A stretch of 45,711 nucleotides of DNA. Source: Pseudomonadota bacterium (GTDB taxonomy: Bacteria > Pseudomonadota > Gammaproteobacteria > Steroidobacterales > Woeseiaceae). Positions 9,676 to 19,133 of the stretch are shown one piece after another; the first letter of the stretch is position 1, and each line of letters opens with the position of its first letter. The translations under genes and the position numbers were made by a program. The stretch lies in NCBI GenBank assembly GCA_027618995.1, contig JAQCGO010000018.1, positions 1 through 45,711 of the forward strand, given 5' to 3'. The notes below the pieces were generated by a model that saw only the letters and a list, made by a program, of their open reading frames with translations, was not told the origin of the DNA and did no database searches.

Positions 9676-11043
9676 GTGGCAAAAGGGTCCCAACAAAATC
9701 CGGGCGGCATATCGCAAGCAGCGAGCAAACTGGGCGATCTCAAGGCGCGGTTCATGTTCCTGATTGGTGCGCTGATCGTTTTCCGCGCTGGTACCTATAT
9801 TCCGGTACCGGGCGTGGATCCCGTGGCGCTGGCGGATTTCTTTGAACAGCAGGCCGGTAATCTGCTCGGAATGGTGAACCTGTTCTCGGGCGGCGCTCTA
9901 TCGCGCTTCGGTATTTTTGCCATGGGCATCATGCCGTACATTTCTTCGTCGATCATCATGCAGATGGCGAGCCATATCGTGCCGAGCCTGCAGCAACTGC
10001 GCAAAGAAGGCGAGCAGGGTCGTCGGCAGATCGTCAAGTACACGCGCTATGGCACGGTTATATTGGCAAGTTTTCAGTCGATCGCTGCGGCATCGTGGTT
10101 GCAGAATCAGGCTGGCCTGGTCGTAAATCCGGGCACCGCTTTCCTCATCACAGCGATGATCACACTTGTGACTGGCACCGTTTTCCTGATGTGGCTGGGT
10201 GAGCAGATCACCGAGCGTGGTATCGGCAATGGCATTTCGATGATCATTCTCGCGGGTATTGTCGCCGGACTGCCGGCAGCAATAGCCGGGACCGCCGAGC
10301 TTGTGCGCAATGGTGAGATGTCACCGGCGACGTCGATTCTGATGTTGGTCGGTGCTGTGGCTGCAATCGTGTTTGTGGTTTACATGGAACGCGCACAACG
10401 CCGCATTCCGGTGAACTATGCGCGCCGCCAGCAGGGTCGCAAAATGGTACAGGCGCAGAGCACGCACCTGCCATTCAAGATCAACATGTCGGGTGTAATT
10501 CCGCCGATCTTCGCATCCAGCCTGTTGATGTTTCCGGCGACTATTGCTCAGTTTTTCGGCGGAGCGGCGGGCGGCGACCCGAGCTTCACGCAACGCATCC
10601 TGCAAACGGTTGGCGCGAATCTCGGCCCGGGACAACCCATTTACGTGTTGCTGTATGCGGCACTTATCATATTTTTCTGCTTCTTCTATACCGCTCTGAT
10701 GTTCAATTCGAAGGACACGGCGGACAACCTGAAGCGGTCAGGCGCGTTTGTGCCGGGAATTCGTCCCGGACTACAAACCGCCGAATACATAGACAAGGTA
10801 CTGACCCGATTGACGTTCTGGGGTGCGATCTATATTGCCGGCGTTTGTCTTCTGCCGGAATTCGTTCGCATGTTCTATCCCAGCATGCCATTTAGTTTCG
10901 GCGGTACGTCCTTGCTTATTCTCGTCGTCGTAACGATGGACTTCATGTCGCAGATGCAAGCACATGCAATGAGTCAGCAATACGAAGGCATGATGCAGAA
11001 AGCCAATCTGCGCAACTACGGCAAAGGTGGCCAGGTACGCTGA
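9676..11043 (+). CDS. secY: SecY, core subunit of the Sec translocon
   Basis: SecY, 455 residues (443 in E. coli), the inner-membrane channel through which SecA and ribosomes move or insert proteins. About ten membrane segments are visible, starting with [20 protein letters not shown]. The plug region [20 protein letters not shown], the cytoplasmic segment [13 protein letters not shown] and the loop [17 protein letters not shown] are all present. The start is GTG with AAGGA upstream. It lies between rplO and rpmJ. Confidence 0.96.
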   Translation: MAKGSQQNPGGISQAASKLGDLKARFMFLIGALIVFRAGTYIPVPGVDPVALADFFEQQAGNLLGMVNLFSGGALSRFGIFAMGIMPYISSSIIMQMASHIVPSLQQLRKEGEQGRRQIVKYTRYGTVILASFQSIAAASWLQNQAGLVVNPGTAFLITAMITLVTGTVFLMWLGEQITERGIGNGISMIILAGIVAGLPAAIAGTAELVRNGEMSPATSILMLVGAVAAIVFVVYMERAQRRIPVNYARRQQGRKMVQAQSTHLPFKINMSGVIPPIFASSLLMFPATIAQFFGGAAGGDPSFTQRILQTVGANLGPGQPIYVLLYAALIIFFCFFYTALMFNSKDTADNLKRSGAFVPGIRPGLQTAEYIDKVLTRLTFWGAIYIAGVCLLPEFVRMFYPSMPFSFGGTSLLILVVVTMDFMSQMQAHAMSQQYEGMMQKANLRNYGKGGQVR

Positions 11044-11072
11044 GTAAACTCAGCGGATTACGGAGCAAGCTC

Positions 11073-11186
11073 ATGAAAGTAAGAGCATCAGTTAGAAAAA
11101 TCTGCAGAAACTGCAAAATTATCCGCCGCAACCGTGTTGTGCGGGTGATCTGTACTGACGCACGCCACAAGCAGCGTCAGGGTTAA
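11073..11186 (+). CDS. rpmJ: 50S ribosomal protein L36 (zinc-binding form)
   Basis: A 37-codon gene reading [19 protein letters not shown], with a tail ending in DARHKQRQG. It is the last and smallest 50S protein of the spc group. The zinc ligands C11, C14, C27 and H32 are all present, so this is the zinc-requiring form. A zinc-independent copy regulated by Zur, as found elsewhere in many genomes, is not seen here. It starts 29 bases after secY. Confidence 0.95.
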   Translation: MKVRASVRKICRNCKIIRRNRVVRVICTDARHKQRQG

Positions 11187-11234
11187 TCAGCGAGGGTGTC
11201 GTAGGGACGCCAGGTTTGAATTGAGGAAATATCA

Positions 11235-11591
11235 GTGGCACGTATAGCAGGCATAAATATTCCGTTGACCAAGCATGTCGTGATCGGCCTGACGTCGATT
11301 TATGGCATCGGTCGCACACGCGCGAGGAAAATTTGCGAGGCGGCTGGCGTGGCTCCGAGTACCAAGGTTAAAGATCTCGCAGAGCCGGAAGTTGCGAATC
11401 TCCGCACAGAAGTCGCGAAATTCGAAGTCGAGGGTGACCTGCGACGCGAGATCTCCATGAACATCAAACGCCTGATGGATCTCGGTTCGTATCGCGGCAT
11501 CCGGCATCGTCGTGGCTTGCCGTTGCGTGGTCAGCGCACCCGTACTAATGCACGTACGCGCAAAGGTCCGCGGCGTTCGATTAAACGCTAA
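11235..11591 (+). CDS. rpsM: 30S ribosomal protein S13
   Basis: S13, 118 residues as in E. coli, at the top of the 30S head and in bridges to the large subunit. The start [20 protein letters not shown] and the end of basic residues [18 protein letters not shown] are typical. It begins with GTG after a GAGGA site. It is the first gene of the alpha group. A T7 run and a REP palindrome follow it. Confidence 0.95.
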   Translation: MARIAGINIPLTKHVVIGLTSIYGIGRTRARKICEAAGVAPSTKVKDLAEPEVANLRTEVAKFEVEGDLRREISMNIKRLMDLGSYRGIRHRRGLPLRGQRTRTNARTRKGPRRSIKR

Positions 11592-11598
11592 TTTTTTT
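11573..11598 (+). terminator. weak terminator-like hairpin at the end of rpsM
   Basis: Arms GCGTT (11573-11577) and AACGC (11584-11588) enclose a six-base loop. TAA and then seven T (11592-11598) follow. The stem has only five pairs and lies inside the last codons of rpsM. It may lower transcription into rpsK rather than end it. Confidence 0.3.
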
Positions 11599-11600
11599 AA

Positions 11601-11624
11601 ATCGCCGGCATGGCCGCCTCCTAC
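11601..11624 (-). repeat. GTAG-type REP palindrome between rpsM and rpsK
   Basis: On the minus strand the 24-mer starts GTAGGAGGCGGCC and ends GCCGGCGAT. The inner stem is CGGC/GCCG with loop CAT. Against the array at 33118-33222 one base pair is exchanged (C-G for G-C) with the fold kept. It widens the rpsM-rpsK gap to 68 bases. Confidence 0.7.
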
Positions 11625-11659
11625 AGGAAGCCGCCGGACAGAAAAGAGACTGAGTCAAC

Positions 11660-12040
11660 ATGGCAGAAGCAAAGAAAAAGAAGGTTAAAAAGCACGTAGT
11701 TGATGCGATCGCGCATATTCATGCTTCCTTCAATAACACCATCATCACGATCACGGATCGACAGGGCAATGCGCTGTCGTGGGCGACCTCCGGCGGCTGC
11801 GGCTTTCGCGGTTCGCGAAAGTCGACACCGTTTGCGGCACAGGTGGCGTCCGAGAAGGCGGGCCGTGTCGCGCTTGATTTCGGGGTGAAAAACCTGGACG
11901 TACGTGTACTTGGGCCAGGCCCAGGTCGTGAGTCTGCCGTGCGGGCATTGAACGCACTGGGTTTTCGTATTCAAAACATCGAGGACGTAACACCAATTCC
12001 TCACAACGGCTGTCGCCCGTCTAAGAAGCGACGAGTATAG
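11660..12040 (+). CDS. rpsK: 30S ribosomal protein S11
   Basis: S11, 126 residues (129 in E. coli), a platform protein near the mRNA exit and the anti-Shine-Dalgarno helix. [20 protein letters not shown] and the end [15 protein letters not shown] are diagnostic. The basic N-terminus is [11 protein letters not shown]. It follows the REP element and precedes rpsD by 11 bases. Confidence 0.95.
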   Translation: MAEAKKKKVKKHVVDAIAHIHASFNNTIITITDRQGNALSWATSGGCGFRGSRKSTPFAAQVASEKAGRVALDFGVKNLDVRVLGPGPGRESAVRALNALGFRIQNIEDVTPIPHNGCRPSKKRRV

Positions 12041-12051
12041 AGGCTTAAGTA

Positions 12052-12672
12052 ATGGCAAGATATTTAGGACCAAAATGTAAACTGTCCCGTCGCGAAGGCA
12101 CGGACCTGTTTCTCAAGAGTGGCGTCAGGCCGCTTGAATCGAAGTGCAAGCTGGATGTGCCACCGGGTGGCGCTCCGGAACGTCGTCCTCGTTTGTCAGA
12201 TTACGGCGTACAGCTGCGTGAAAAGCAGAAGCTGCGTCGCATGTACGGTGTGCTTGAGCGTCAGTTTCGTGGCTACTACAAGCGCGCAGCGCAGTTGAAA
12301 GGCTCGACGGGTGACAACCTGTTGCGCCTGCTCGAAGGACGTCTCGACAACGTTGTATATCGCATGGGCTTCGCGGTAACGCGGGCCGAGGCGCGCCAGC
12401 TCGTCAGCCATAAAAGCATCGCGATGAATGGCAAGATCGTAAATATTCCGTCTGCCCAGGTTAAGGCAGGCGATTCAATCGGCATTCGTGAAAAGGCCCG
12501 CACGCAACTTCGCATTCAAAGTGCGTTGGAAATTGCTGGTCAGGTCGGCCTACCCGATTGGGTGGATGTCGACGCGAAGAAGATGGCGGGTATTCTCAAA
12601 TCGTTGCCGGATCGGGAAGACATTCTGCCCGATATCAACGAAAACCTCGTCGTCGAGCTGTACTCCAAGTAG
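12052..12672 (+). CDS. rpsD: 30S ribosomal protein S4
   Basis: S4, 206 residues as in E. coli. It starts assembly of the 30S body and in E. coli represses the alpha operon. The start [20 protein letters not shown] and the S4 RNA-binding domain (about residues 95-155, with [20 protein letters not shown]) are clear. It lies between rpsK and rpoA, as expected. Confidence 0.96.
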   Translation: MARYLGPKCKLSRREGTDLFLKSGVRPLESKCKLDVPPGGAPERRPRLSDYGVQLREKQKLRRMYGVLERQFRGYYKRAAQLKGSTGDNLLRLLEGRLDNVVYRMGFAVTRAEARQLVSHKSIAMNGKIVNIPSAQVKAGDSIGIREKARTQLRIQSALEIAGQVGLPDWVDVDAKKMAGILKSLPDREDILPDINENLVVELYSK

Positions 12673-12690
12673 TCAGGAAGGAATTTACTC

Positions 12691-13692
12691 ATGCAGGAAT
12701 CTGTACACGAATTTCTGAAACCACGCGTCGTGAAAGTGACGCCGGTTACCGATCATCTGGCCAAGATAGTTATCGAGCCGTTCGAGCGTGGTTTCGGCCA
12801 TACGCTTGGCAATGCCTTGCGCCGCATTCTGTTGTCGTCGATGCCCGGTGCCGCAATCACCGAAGCGGAGATTGAAGGTGTACTGCACGAATACACGAGC
12901 ATTGAGGGTGTGCAGGAAGATGTCGTCGACATTTTGCTGAACCTCAAGCAGGTGGCTGTGCGTATGCATTCTCGCGACTCGGCGGAGCTGCGCATTTCGA
13001 AGGAAGGACCTGGTACGGTGACGGGCGCTGATATTCAGCTTGATCATGACGTTGAAATCATGAATCCGGAGCTGGTCATCGCCAACCTGACCAAAGTCGG
13101 CGAGCTGAACATAATCCTCAAAGTTGAGCGAGGTCGCGGCTATCGCGCGGCAACCCAACGCCCGACTTTCGAAGAACAGACTGGTCCGATCGGCCGCTTG
13201 CAGCTGGATGCGTCCTTCAGCCCGGTGCAGCGTGTGACTTATAACGTCGAATCAGCTCGCGTTGAACAGCGCACTGACCTCGACAAGCTGATCATTGATA
13301 TCGAGACCAACGGTACGATTGATGCAGAAGAAGCGATCCGTCGTGCAGGCAGCATTCTGAAGGACCAGCTGTCTGTATTCGTCGATCTGCAGGGCCAGGA
13401 AGATGGCACGCAGTTGCAGGCTGAGAGCCAGGTTGACCCGATCCTGCTACGGCCGGTTGATGAGCTTGAACTCACAGTACGATCGGCCAACTGCCTCAAG
13501 GCTGAGAACATCATGTACATCGGTGATCTCGTGCAACGCACTGAGGTAGAGCTGCTGCGGACGCCAAACCTTGGCAAGAAGTCATTGACTGAAATCAAGG
13601 AAGTCCTCGAAGGACATGGCCTGGGTCTGGGCATGCGTCTCGAGAACTGGCCGCCTGCCAGCTTGCGTCCGGAACACGAACTCGGTTTGTAA
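12691..13692 (+). CDS. rpoA: RNA polymerase alpha subunit
   Basis: Alpha subunit, 333 residues (329 in E. coli). The N-terminal domain (about 1-235) dimerises and starts polymerase assembly, with [20 protein letters not shown] as its signature. The C-terminal domain (about 250-320) binds UP elements and activators, with [19 protein letters not shown]. An AGGAAGGA-type site precedes ATG 12691. A GGGGTCAG hairpin separates it from rplQ. Confidence 0.97.
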   Translation: MQESVHEFLKPRVVKVTPVTDHLAKIVIEPFERGFGHTLGNALRRILLSSMPGAAITEAEIEGVLHEYTSIEGVQEDVVDILLNLKQVAVRMHSRDSAELRISKEGPGTVTGADIQLDHDVEIMNPELVIANLTKVGELNIILKVERGRGYRAATQRPTFEEQTGPIGRLQLDASFSPVQRVTYNVESARVEQRTDLDKLIIDIETNGTIDAEEAIRRAGSILKDQLSVFVDLQGQEDGTQLQAESQVDPILLRPVDELELTVRSANCLKAENIMYIGDLVQRTEVELLRTPNLGKKSLTEIKEVLEGHGLGLGMRLENWPPASLRPEHELGL

Positions 13693-13698
13693 TTAACA

Positions 13699-13727
13699 GG
13701 GGTCAGGGCTCGAAGGGCACTGACCCC
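13699..13727. repeat. GGGGTCAG hairpin between rpoA and rplQ
   Basis: Arms GGGGTCAG (13699-13706) and CTGACCCC (13720-13727) pair perfectly. The inner bases extend the stem with one mismatch and one G-U pair to a GAA loop. It is a diverged relative of the palindrome at 85-114. Without a T-run it is more likely an RNA processing or stability element, or a passive repeat, than a terminator. Confidence 0.7.
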
Positions 13728-13749
13728 GATCGAAATCAGGTAGAAAAAA

Positions 13750-14133
13750 ATGCGCCATAGAAATTCCGGTCGTCGTCTGGGCCGCAACAGTTCACATCGC
13801 AAAGCCATGTATCGCAATATGGCTGCGTCGATACTGAGGCACGAAACGATCAGGACGACTCTGCCGAAGGCCAAAGAGTTGCGCCGCGTCGTCGAGCCCC
13901 TGATCACGCTTGCCAAAGTTGACAGTGTTGCCAACCGCCGCCTGGCATTTGACCGTTTGCGCGACAAGGAAGTGGTCGGCAAGCTGTTTACGGATCTCGG
14001 CCCGCGCTTCAAGGCGCGCCCGGGCGGCTACTTGCGCATTCTGAAAACTGGCCCGCGTCCGGGTGACGCCGCGCCGATGGCGATTATTTTGCTGACCGAT
14101 CAGGCAGCAGTGGCGGAAAGCGCCGAAGCCTAA
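13750..14133 (+). CDS. rplQ: 50S ribosomal protein L17
   Basis: L17, 127 residues as in E. coli, near the tunnel exit. The start [20 protein letters not shown] and the segment [20 protein letters not shown] are diagnostic. It ends the ribosomal block. Its stop overlaps the end of the opposing efflux-pump remnant, and no terminator is visible. Confidence 0.96.
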   Translation: MRHRNSGRRLGRNSSHRKAMYRNMAASILRHETIRTTLPKAKELRRVVEPLITLAKVDSVANRRLAFDRLRDKEVVGKLFTDLGPRFKARPGGYLRILKTGPRPGDAAPMAIILLTDQAAVAESAEA

Positions 14134-14860
14134 AGGTCCGCGCCGGTTTTCTGCGGCGGCGTTGCAGCCGCGGTCAACCTGTCAATCAATCGCGCGACGT
14201 ATTCCGGCGACTTCGTGTTTCTTGCGATCAGTTCATAAGCGGTTGGTACGACGAACAGCGTCAGCAACATCGAGAACGTGACGCCGAAGAACACCACGGC
14301 GCCTATTGATTGGCGCGACATGGCGCCGGCCCCGGTCGCCAGCAACAAGGGCACAGACCCGAAAGCCGTACACATGCTGGTCATCAGCACCGGCCGCAAC
14401 CGCGTCTTCGACGATTGCACGATAGCCTCACCCATCGCCAGGCCGCGATCCCGCAACTGATTTGCGAATTCGACAATCAGGATACCGTTCTTCGCAGCGA
14501 GGCCAATCAGCATGATGGCGCCAATCTGGCTGGCTTTCCGACAGCGCAGCCTCAGCGACGCTCAGCCCAGCAACAATTTCACTATTTTCAAGCTCGACCA
14601 GCAGATCACCCGCGCCGACGAGCTGACCTTCATCAAAGCCAATACTTTCTTACCAGGCTGGAGATGCGCGGTCGAATTTCGATCGACTCATTGGCACCAG
14701 CAGTGCCCAGCGCCTGGATCGTGTCGGTCATTGACTGGTAGGCGATAGCTTCGGCCACCACGCGGGTTGCCCCTCCACGGTTGTTGGCGGATTGGGTGGG
14801 GTCCTCGCCGCAGGCGGTGAGAAAAAGGACCAGCGCAATCGAGAAACGAAACGTGAGCAT
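14130..14860 (-). pseudogene. remnant of an RND efflux operon (MFP start fused to RND end)
   Basis: The right part (14860 down to about 14530) encodes the beginning of a membrane-fusion lipoprotein: signal sequence with lipobox LTAC, then DTIQALGTAGANESIEIRP and, after a +1 shift near 14645, DEGQLVGAGDLLVELENSE. The left part (about 14531 down to 14130) is the last 130 or so codons of an RND pump, SQIGAIMLIGLAAKNGILIV onward, with three final membrane segments. The frames meet near 14529-14536 around AGC/CAG, where both proteins can use the same bases. A deletion of several kilobases between two adjacent genes is the simplest explanation. No functional product is expected. Confidence 0.85.
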
Positions 14861-14998
14861 GCAAACCCTTGGGTAGCCAGCCGCTGGCGTAACGAGGCGG
14901 CCGCGGTAGTCTAGCCGAGTTGCGCCGATGAATTCAGATATTTTCTTTTCACGTGCGATCTAACTAGCTGAAAGATCGAGAGAAAATTGAGGCCGTTT

Positions 14999-15016
14999 CT
15001 GTGAGCATAGTCACAG
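14999..15016. promoter_or_regulatory. perfect CRP-type palindrome
   Basis: CTGTGA, six bases (GCATAG), TCACAG: an uninterrupted match to the TGTGA-N6-TCACA operator of the CRP family. It lies in a region with no intact gene, 43 bases before a headless reading frame and about 380 bases before the SDR gene. Binding is inferred from sequence only. Confidence 0.55.
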
Positions 15017-15058
15017 CAAGATTTGCCGCGGCGCACTAGGCTGGAATCTGGATACTAG

Positions 15059-15382
15059 CGGGGCAGTGCGATCAGCGGCAACAAGTCATTTGATGATTGC
15101 GTCATTCTGTCGAAGGAAGCCTTCGACCCGGATGCCGTGTTTCTTCAGGACATCGTTGACGACGATGTCCTGCCCTTCCTGAGTCTTGAAGTTGATGGCC
15201 TGATTGCCGCCAACGAAAGCAAGAAAGGCAAGTACGACTTGCGTCCCGAAGATGCAGCAGCCTTCAGCAATCAACGACCCGACACCACCATGCCGGTCGC
15301 CATCCTCGGTCCCGAGCATCTTGACGTGTATGGCTGGGAACCGTCGCTGTGGAAGAAGATCAAGGGTTACTTCGGCTTCTAA
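15059..15382 (+). pseudogene. headless reading frame, probable 3' fragment of a lost gene
   Basis: The frame is open from 15059, just after an in-frame TAG, to 15382. It gives about 107 codons ending in GWEPSLWKKIKGYFGF. Codon use is protein-like throughout, including before the only plausible start, GTG 15137 (81 residues). No good ribosome-binding site is seen. The product is hydrophilic with a tryptophan-rich basic end, and the family was not recognised. I read it as the 3' end of a gene that lost its front in the same decay that affected the efflux genes beside it. A short genuine protein from GTG 15137 remains possible. The rest of the 14861-15058 gap holds the CRP-type site and nothing else recognisable. 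Confidence 0.4.
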
Positions 15383-15396
15383 GTTAAGATCGGCGC

Positions 15397-16209
15397 ATGA
15401 TTTTCAAAGACAAGACGGTCATCATTACCGGTGGCTCCGAAGGCGTGGGCGCGGCGACAGCAAGACTGTTTGCAGACGCCGGTGCGAACCTGATGCTGGT
15501 GGCGCGCGGAAAGAAAAACCTCGAAGCGATCGCTGCAGAGTTGCGCGACAAGACGCAAGTCAGAATTTTCCCCATGGACGTGACAGACGCCGACGCCTGC
15601 GTAGATCTGTTCAAGAAAACGAATGAAGAATTCGGCCACGTCGATATCCTCGTTAACAACGCGGGCTACCACAAGCGTGGCGCGTTCGAATCCGTGGACG
15701 CAGCCGAACTCACGAAAATCATTGATGTTAACCTGAAGGCGCCGATCTTCCTGATGCGTACAGCATTGCCCTACCTGCGCGATGCAGGTGGCGGCGCCAT
15801 CATCAACGTCGGCTCGCTCGCGGGTCGTACGCCAATACCGAACAGCGCGACTTATGCGGCGAGCAAAACGGGACTGCGTTCGCTGACTTACTCGCTGGCC
15901 GAAGAACTGAAGGGCAAGAATATTAAGGTCGCGGTCGTTTCACCGGGCCCGATCGACACCGGCTTTATCATGACCGATATCGACGGCACCTCGGACCTCA
16001 CATTTTCGCAACCCATCAGCACTGCGGAAGAGGTCGCGCAGGTTATCCTTGATTTGTGCGGGAACAATCAACGTGAAGTCGCGATGCCATGGATCAGCGG
16101 CGTGCTGACGACGGCAAGTTACCTGATGCCCTGGTTTGGGCGGACGATGCGACCGATGCTCGAACGCCGCGGTGCCAACGTAAAGGCACGCCTCAGGCGG
16201 CAGCGCTAA
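15397..16209 (+). CDS. short-chain dehydrogenase/reductase
   Basis: SDR-family oxidoreductase, 270 residues, Rossmann fold using NAD(P)H. Seen: cofactor motif TGGSEGVG (11-18), NNAG (87-90), catalytic S140, Y153 and K157. The C-terminal extension (about 230-270) is basic and has a hydrophobic stretch around TTASYLMPWFG, which recalls membrane-linked SDRs acting on sphingoid or lipid ketones (3-ketodihydrosphingosine reductase type). That substrate is only an inference. It starts 14 bases after the headless frame and overlaps the end of the opposing pepQ by 17 bases. Confidence 0.9.
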   Translation: MIFKDKTVIITGGSEGVGAATARLFADAGANLMLVARGKKNLEAIAAELRDKTQVRIFPMDVTDADACVDLFKKTNEEFGHVDILVNNAGYHKRGAFESVDAAELTKIIDVNLKAPIFLMRTALPYLRDAGGGAIINVGSLAGRTPIPNSATYAASKTGLRSLTYSLAEELKGKNIKVAVVSPGPIDTGFIMTDIDGTSDLTFSQPISTAEEVAQVILDLCGNNQREVAMPWISGVLTTASYLMPWFGRTMRPMLERRGANVKARLRRQR

Positions 16210-17566
16210 ACGCGTCGCGCGTCAGATTTTCGCTGCCGTCGGCCAATACGCGAACATTGTCTTCAATCCGGATGCCGCCAAACGGCCGTAACCAGTCGAC
16301 GCCATCCCAGAGTATGTGATCCTCAGCCGGGCTGCCGCGCAGATTGTCGAGCAACATGTCGATCGCATACAGGCCAGGCTCGATGGTCAGGGTCATGTTC
16401 TCTTCAAGAACCCGGGTCAGTCGCAGATAAGGGTGGCCACTTGGCGGGTCGATAATCGTTCCGGACTCGCCTTGCATGTGGCCACCGACGTCGTGCACCT
16501 GGATACCGAGCAGATGTCCCAGCCCGTGCGGTAAAAAGGCGGCGGTGACGCCGGTTTCGAACAGGGTTTCGGCACTCCCCCGGGCGAGTTTTGCATCCAC
16601 GAGAACCGCGCCCAGCAGTCGATGCGTTTCTATATGTAATGCGGCGTAGTCGACACCCGCCCGAACACGCCGCACGACCTCGAGTTGCAGCTCATCCATG
16701 CGCGCGATCAGCTCGGCAAAACGAGCATCCTTGTGAGCGTAAGTGCGAGTGATATCGGCGGCGTAGCCATGTACCTGCGCCCCGGCGTCGATCAGGAATG
16801 ACAGCGTTTGCTTCGGCGCCTGCCGGTCGAGATCGGTGTAGTGCAAAACTGCGCTGTGTTCGTTCAGGGCAATAATATTGCCGTACGGCAGCTCATTATC
16901 GGTAAGGGAAACAGCCTCACAGTAGGCGCGATGGATGTCGAATTCGGCGCGGCCGTCGCGGAACGCTGCCACGGCCGCAAGGTGGCCGAGTACGGCGCGT
17001 TGTGTCGACAAGCGCATGCAGGCAATCTCATAGTCAGTCTTGACGCCGCGTCCGTAGTGCAGAATGTTGAGCGCCGTCGTCGGGTTGATGCGATCAATGC
17101 CGAACGCGTGCGCCGGGTCGTTGATCTCGCCGATCAGAATGCAACGCTCTCGATCAGGCGGCAGATGTGCGGCAACCTCGTCAATATTGTGCACGATACG
17201 TATGTCGAACTGACCCGCCCAGTAACCATCCGGTGCGCCCGGCACAACGTGCCAGTAATCGCGGGGTTGATAATAGATCAGGCGCGGGACTTCACCCGGC
17301 GTATATACAATGTAAGACAACGGCAGTTTGAGCAGTGGCGCCCAGCTGACAAAGTGCGCATTGGCCTTGAAGGCGTAGGCCATGTCATCCAGGAATACAT
17401 AGCGTGGACTGCCGGAAAAAATGACGGCGTGACTGGCGCCGGCATGGTCCAGCGCATGGTCGTGTCGCTGCCGGACTGCGTCAAGGTGGGCCGGGTAGAA
17501 CCTGGCGAGTTGTGTGTTGTAGTCTGAGTAATCTTCGTTCATCGCCACGATCATACCGTGTTTCAT
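16193..17566 (-). CDS. pepQ: Xaa-Pro dipeptidase (prolidase)
   Basis: Peptidase family M24B, 457 residues (443 for E. coli PepQ). It cleaves dipeptides with C-terminal proline using two metal ions. The metal ligands are visible in order: the aspartates of IDAGAQVHGYAADITRTY, the histidine of PHGLGHLLGIQVHDVG, the glutamate of LTIEPGLY and that of GIRIEDNV. The N-terminal creatinase-like domain fills roughly residues 1-180. Starts at codons 5 and 9 are also possible, and no strong ribosome-binding site decides. It is divergent from trpS, with only 29 bases between them. Confidence 0.92.
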   Translation of the reverse strand: MKHGMIVAMNEDYSDYNTQLARFYPAHLDAVRQRHDHALDHAGASHAVIFSGSPRYVFLDDMAYAFKANAHFVSWAPLLKLPLSYIVYTPGEVPRLIYYQPRDYWHVVPGAPDGYWAGQFDIRIVHNIDEVAAHLPPDRERCILIGEINDPAHAFGIDRINPTTALNILHYGRGVKTDYEIACMRLSTQRAVLGHLAAVAAFRDGRAEFDIHRAYCEAVSLTDNELPYGNIIALNEHSAVLHYTDLDRQAPKQTLSFLIDAGAQVHGYAADITRTYAHKDARFAELIARMDELQLEVVRRVRAGVDYAALHIETHRLLGAVLVDAKLARGSAETLFETGVTAAFLPHGLGHLLGIQVHDVGGHMQGESGTIIDPPSGHPYLRLTRVLEENMTLTIEPGLYAIDMLLDNLRGSPAEDHILWDGVDWLRPFGGIRIEDNVRVLADGSENLTRDAFSAAA

Positions 17567-17595
17567 TCGTCGGGCAATCTAGGCATTATTGCCGC

Positions 17596-18609
17596 ATGAC
17601 GCAGGACACTTATCTAACCGGAATTACGACCACAGGCACGCCACATATTGGCAATTATGTCGGCGCCATCCGGCCCGGTATCCAGGCCAGTAAAGACCTG
17701 GCTACACAGCATTTTTATTTTTTGGCCGACTACCACTCGCTGGCGAAGAACGAAGACCCCGACAAGATCAGTCGCTCAACGCTCGAGATCGCCGCGGCCT
17801 GGTTGGCGCTCGGGCTGGATACCGAGCATGCCTTTTTCTACCGGCAATCCGATATCCCTGAAATACCCGAATTGACCTGGGTCCTGACCTGCATGACGGC
17901 AAAAGGGCTGATGAATCGCGCCCATTCTTACAAGGCGGCGGTGCAGGCGAATCTCGACGGTGGCAACCAGGACCCAGACAAGGGCATCACGATGGCGCTG
18001 TACAGTTACCCGATTCTGATGGCGGCAGATATCCTGATGTTCAAGTCGAATAAGGTGCCGGTCGGCCAGGATCAAAAGCAGCACGTCGAAATGGCACGCG
18101 ATATAGCGCAGCGCTTCAACCATCACTATGGCGAAACGTTCGTCTTGCCCGAGGCCGTGATCGGCGAAGACACGGCTGTGCTCAAGGGCCTGGATGGTCG
18201 CAAGATGTCCAAGAGTTACAACAATACGATTCCGTTATTCGCTGACGAGAAGCAGCTGCGCACGCTGATCATGAAAATCAAGACCAATAGTCTTGAACCG
18301 GGCGAGCCCAAGGATCCGGGTGACAGCACCTTGTACGATATCTATAAAGCGTTTGCGACACCCGCCGAGACGCGCGCCATTAAGGAAAAATACGCCGCCG
18401 GTATTGCGTGGGGCGAGATGAAGCAGATTCTGTTTGAGTACGTCAATGAACAGGTCAGGCCAGCGCGCGCCGAATTCGCCAAGCTGTTGGGCGACCCCGC
18501 GGTTGTTGAAAGAGAACTCGTAAAAGGGGCCAATCGAGCACGCGAAATTGCAGTGCCATTTCTCGATCAGATACGGAAGGCTATCGGCATACGCAAACTC
18601 GGCGCGTGA
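17596..18609 (+). CDS. trpS: tryptophanyl-tRNA synthetase
   Basis: Class I aminoacyl-tRNA synthetase, 337 residues (334 in E. coli), charging tRNA-Trp. The HIGN motif is at 17-20 (TGTPHIGNYVG) and KMSKS at 203-207 (GRKMSKSYNN). The frame is open upstream, but ATG 17596 gives the family start MTQDTYLTGITTTG. The spacer to divergent pepQ is so short that the two promoters must overlap. Confidence 0.96.
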   Translation: MTQDTYLTGITTTGTPHIGNYVGAIRPGIQASKDLATQHFYFLADYHSLAKNEDPDKISRSTLEIAAAWLALGLDTEHAFFYRQSDIPEIPELTWVLTCMTAKGLMNRAHSYKAAVQANLDGGNQDPDKGITMALYSYPILMAADILMFKSNKVPVGQDQKQHVEMARDIAQRFNHHYGETFVLPEAVIGEDTAVLKGLDGRKMSKSYNNTIPLFADEKQLRTLIMKIKTNSLEPGEPKDPGDSTLYDIYKAFATPAETRAIKEKYAAGIAWGEMKQILFEYVNEQVRPARAEFAKLLGDPAVVERELVKGANRAREIAVPFLDQIRKAIGIRKLGA

Positions 18610-18681
18610 TCTGCGAGTGCCGATATCTGTTAGCATGGATTGCTCACCGAATCGCACGCGGGGCAGCACTGCTGAGCGGAA

Positions 18682-19131
18682 TTGGCATTTCATCTGGCAC
18701 AGTCGAACGTCGCGCGGATGCGTGGCGGCATAGAGGATCCGGTCATGGCCGGGTTTGTAGCGCGCCTTGAATCCCTGAACGCGCTCGCCGATGCCAGCCC
18801 CGGGTTCGTGTGGCGCTACCAGACTGATGCCGGCGATGCCACGGAAGTACGAGTATTTAACGACGAGCTGATTCTCTTCAACCTGTCGGTCTGGGAATCC
18901 GTCGAGCGACTTGAAGACTACGTGTATCGCAGCAATCACATCGAAGCACTGCAGAAACGCGCCGAGTGGTTCGAACGACCAGCTCGTTCACCATTCGTGC
19001 TGTGGTGGGTTGAGGCGGGACATCTTCCATCGGTCGAAGAAGCGAAACAGCGATTCGATGCGCTTTGGCGCGATGGTCCCAGCGCCTTCGCATTTACGTT
19101 TCGCGAGCGCTATGCGGCACCGGCGACGTAG
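18682..19131 (+). CDS. DUF3291 domain protein
   Basis: 149 residues. It matches the DUF3291 pattern, whose members usually begin with a hydrophobic residue followed by HLAQ and contain a segment like DPVMAGFVARLESLNALADA. Here these are MAFHLAQSNVAR and the same segment, and GFVWRYQ follows. The family looks like a dimeric alpha-beta barrel related to antibiotic-biosynthesis monooxygenases, and no function is established. The start is TTG 18682, because an in-frame stop lies nine bases upstream and the family start begins there. The next gene begins two bases after its stop. Confidence 0.8.
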   Translation: MAFHLAQSNVARMRGGIEDPVMAGFVARLESLNALADASPGFVWRYQTDAGDATEVRVFNDELILFNLSVWESVERLEDYVYRSNHIEALQKRAEWFERPARSPFVLWWVEAGHLPSVEEAKQRFDALWRDGPSAFAFTFRERYAAPAT

Positions 19132-19133
19132 CG

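Noticed and set aside
16808..17527. A 239-codon open frame on the plus strand
   Set aside because: Antisense shadow of pepQ, whose minus-strand product carries all metal ligands.
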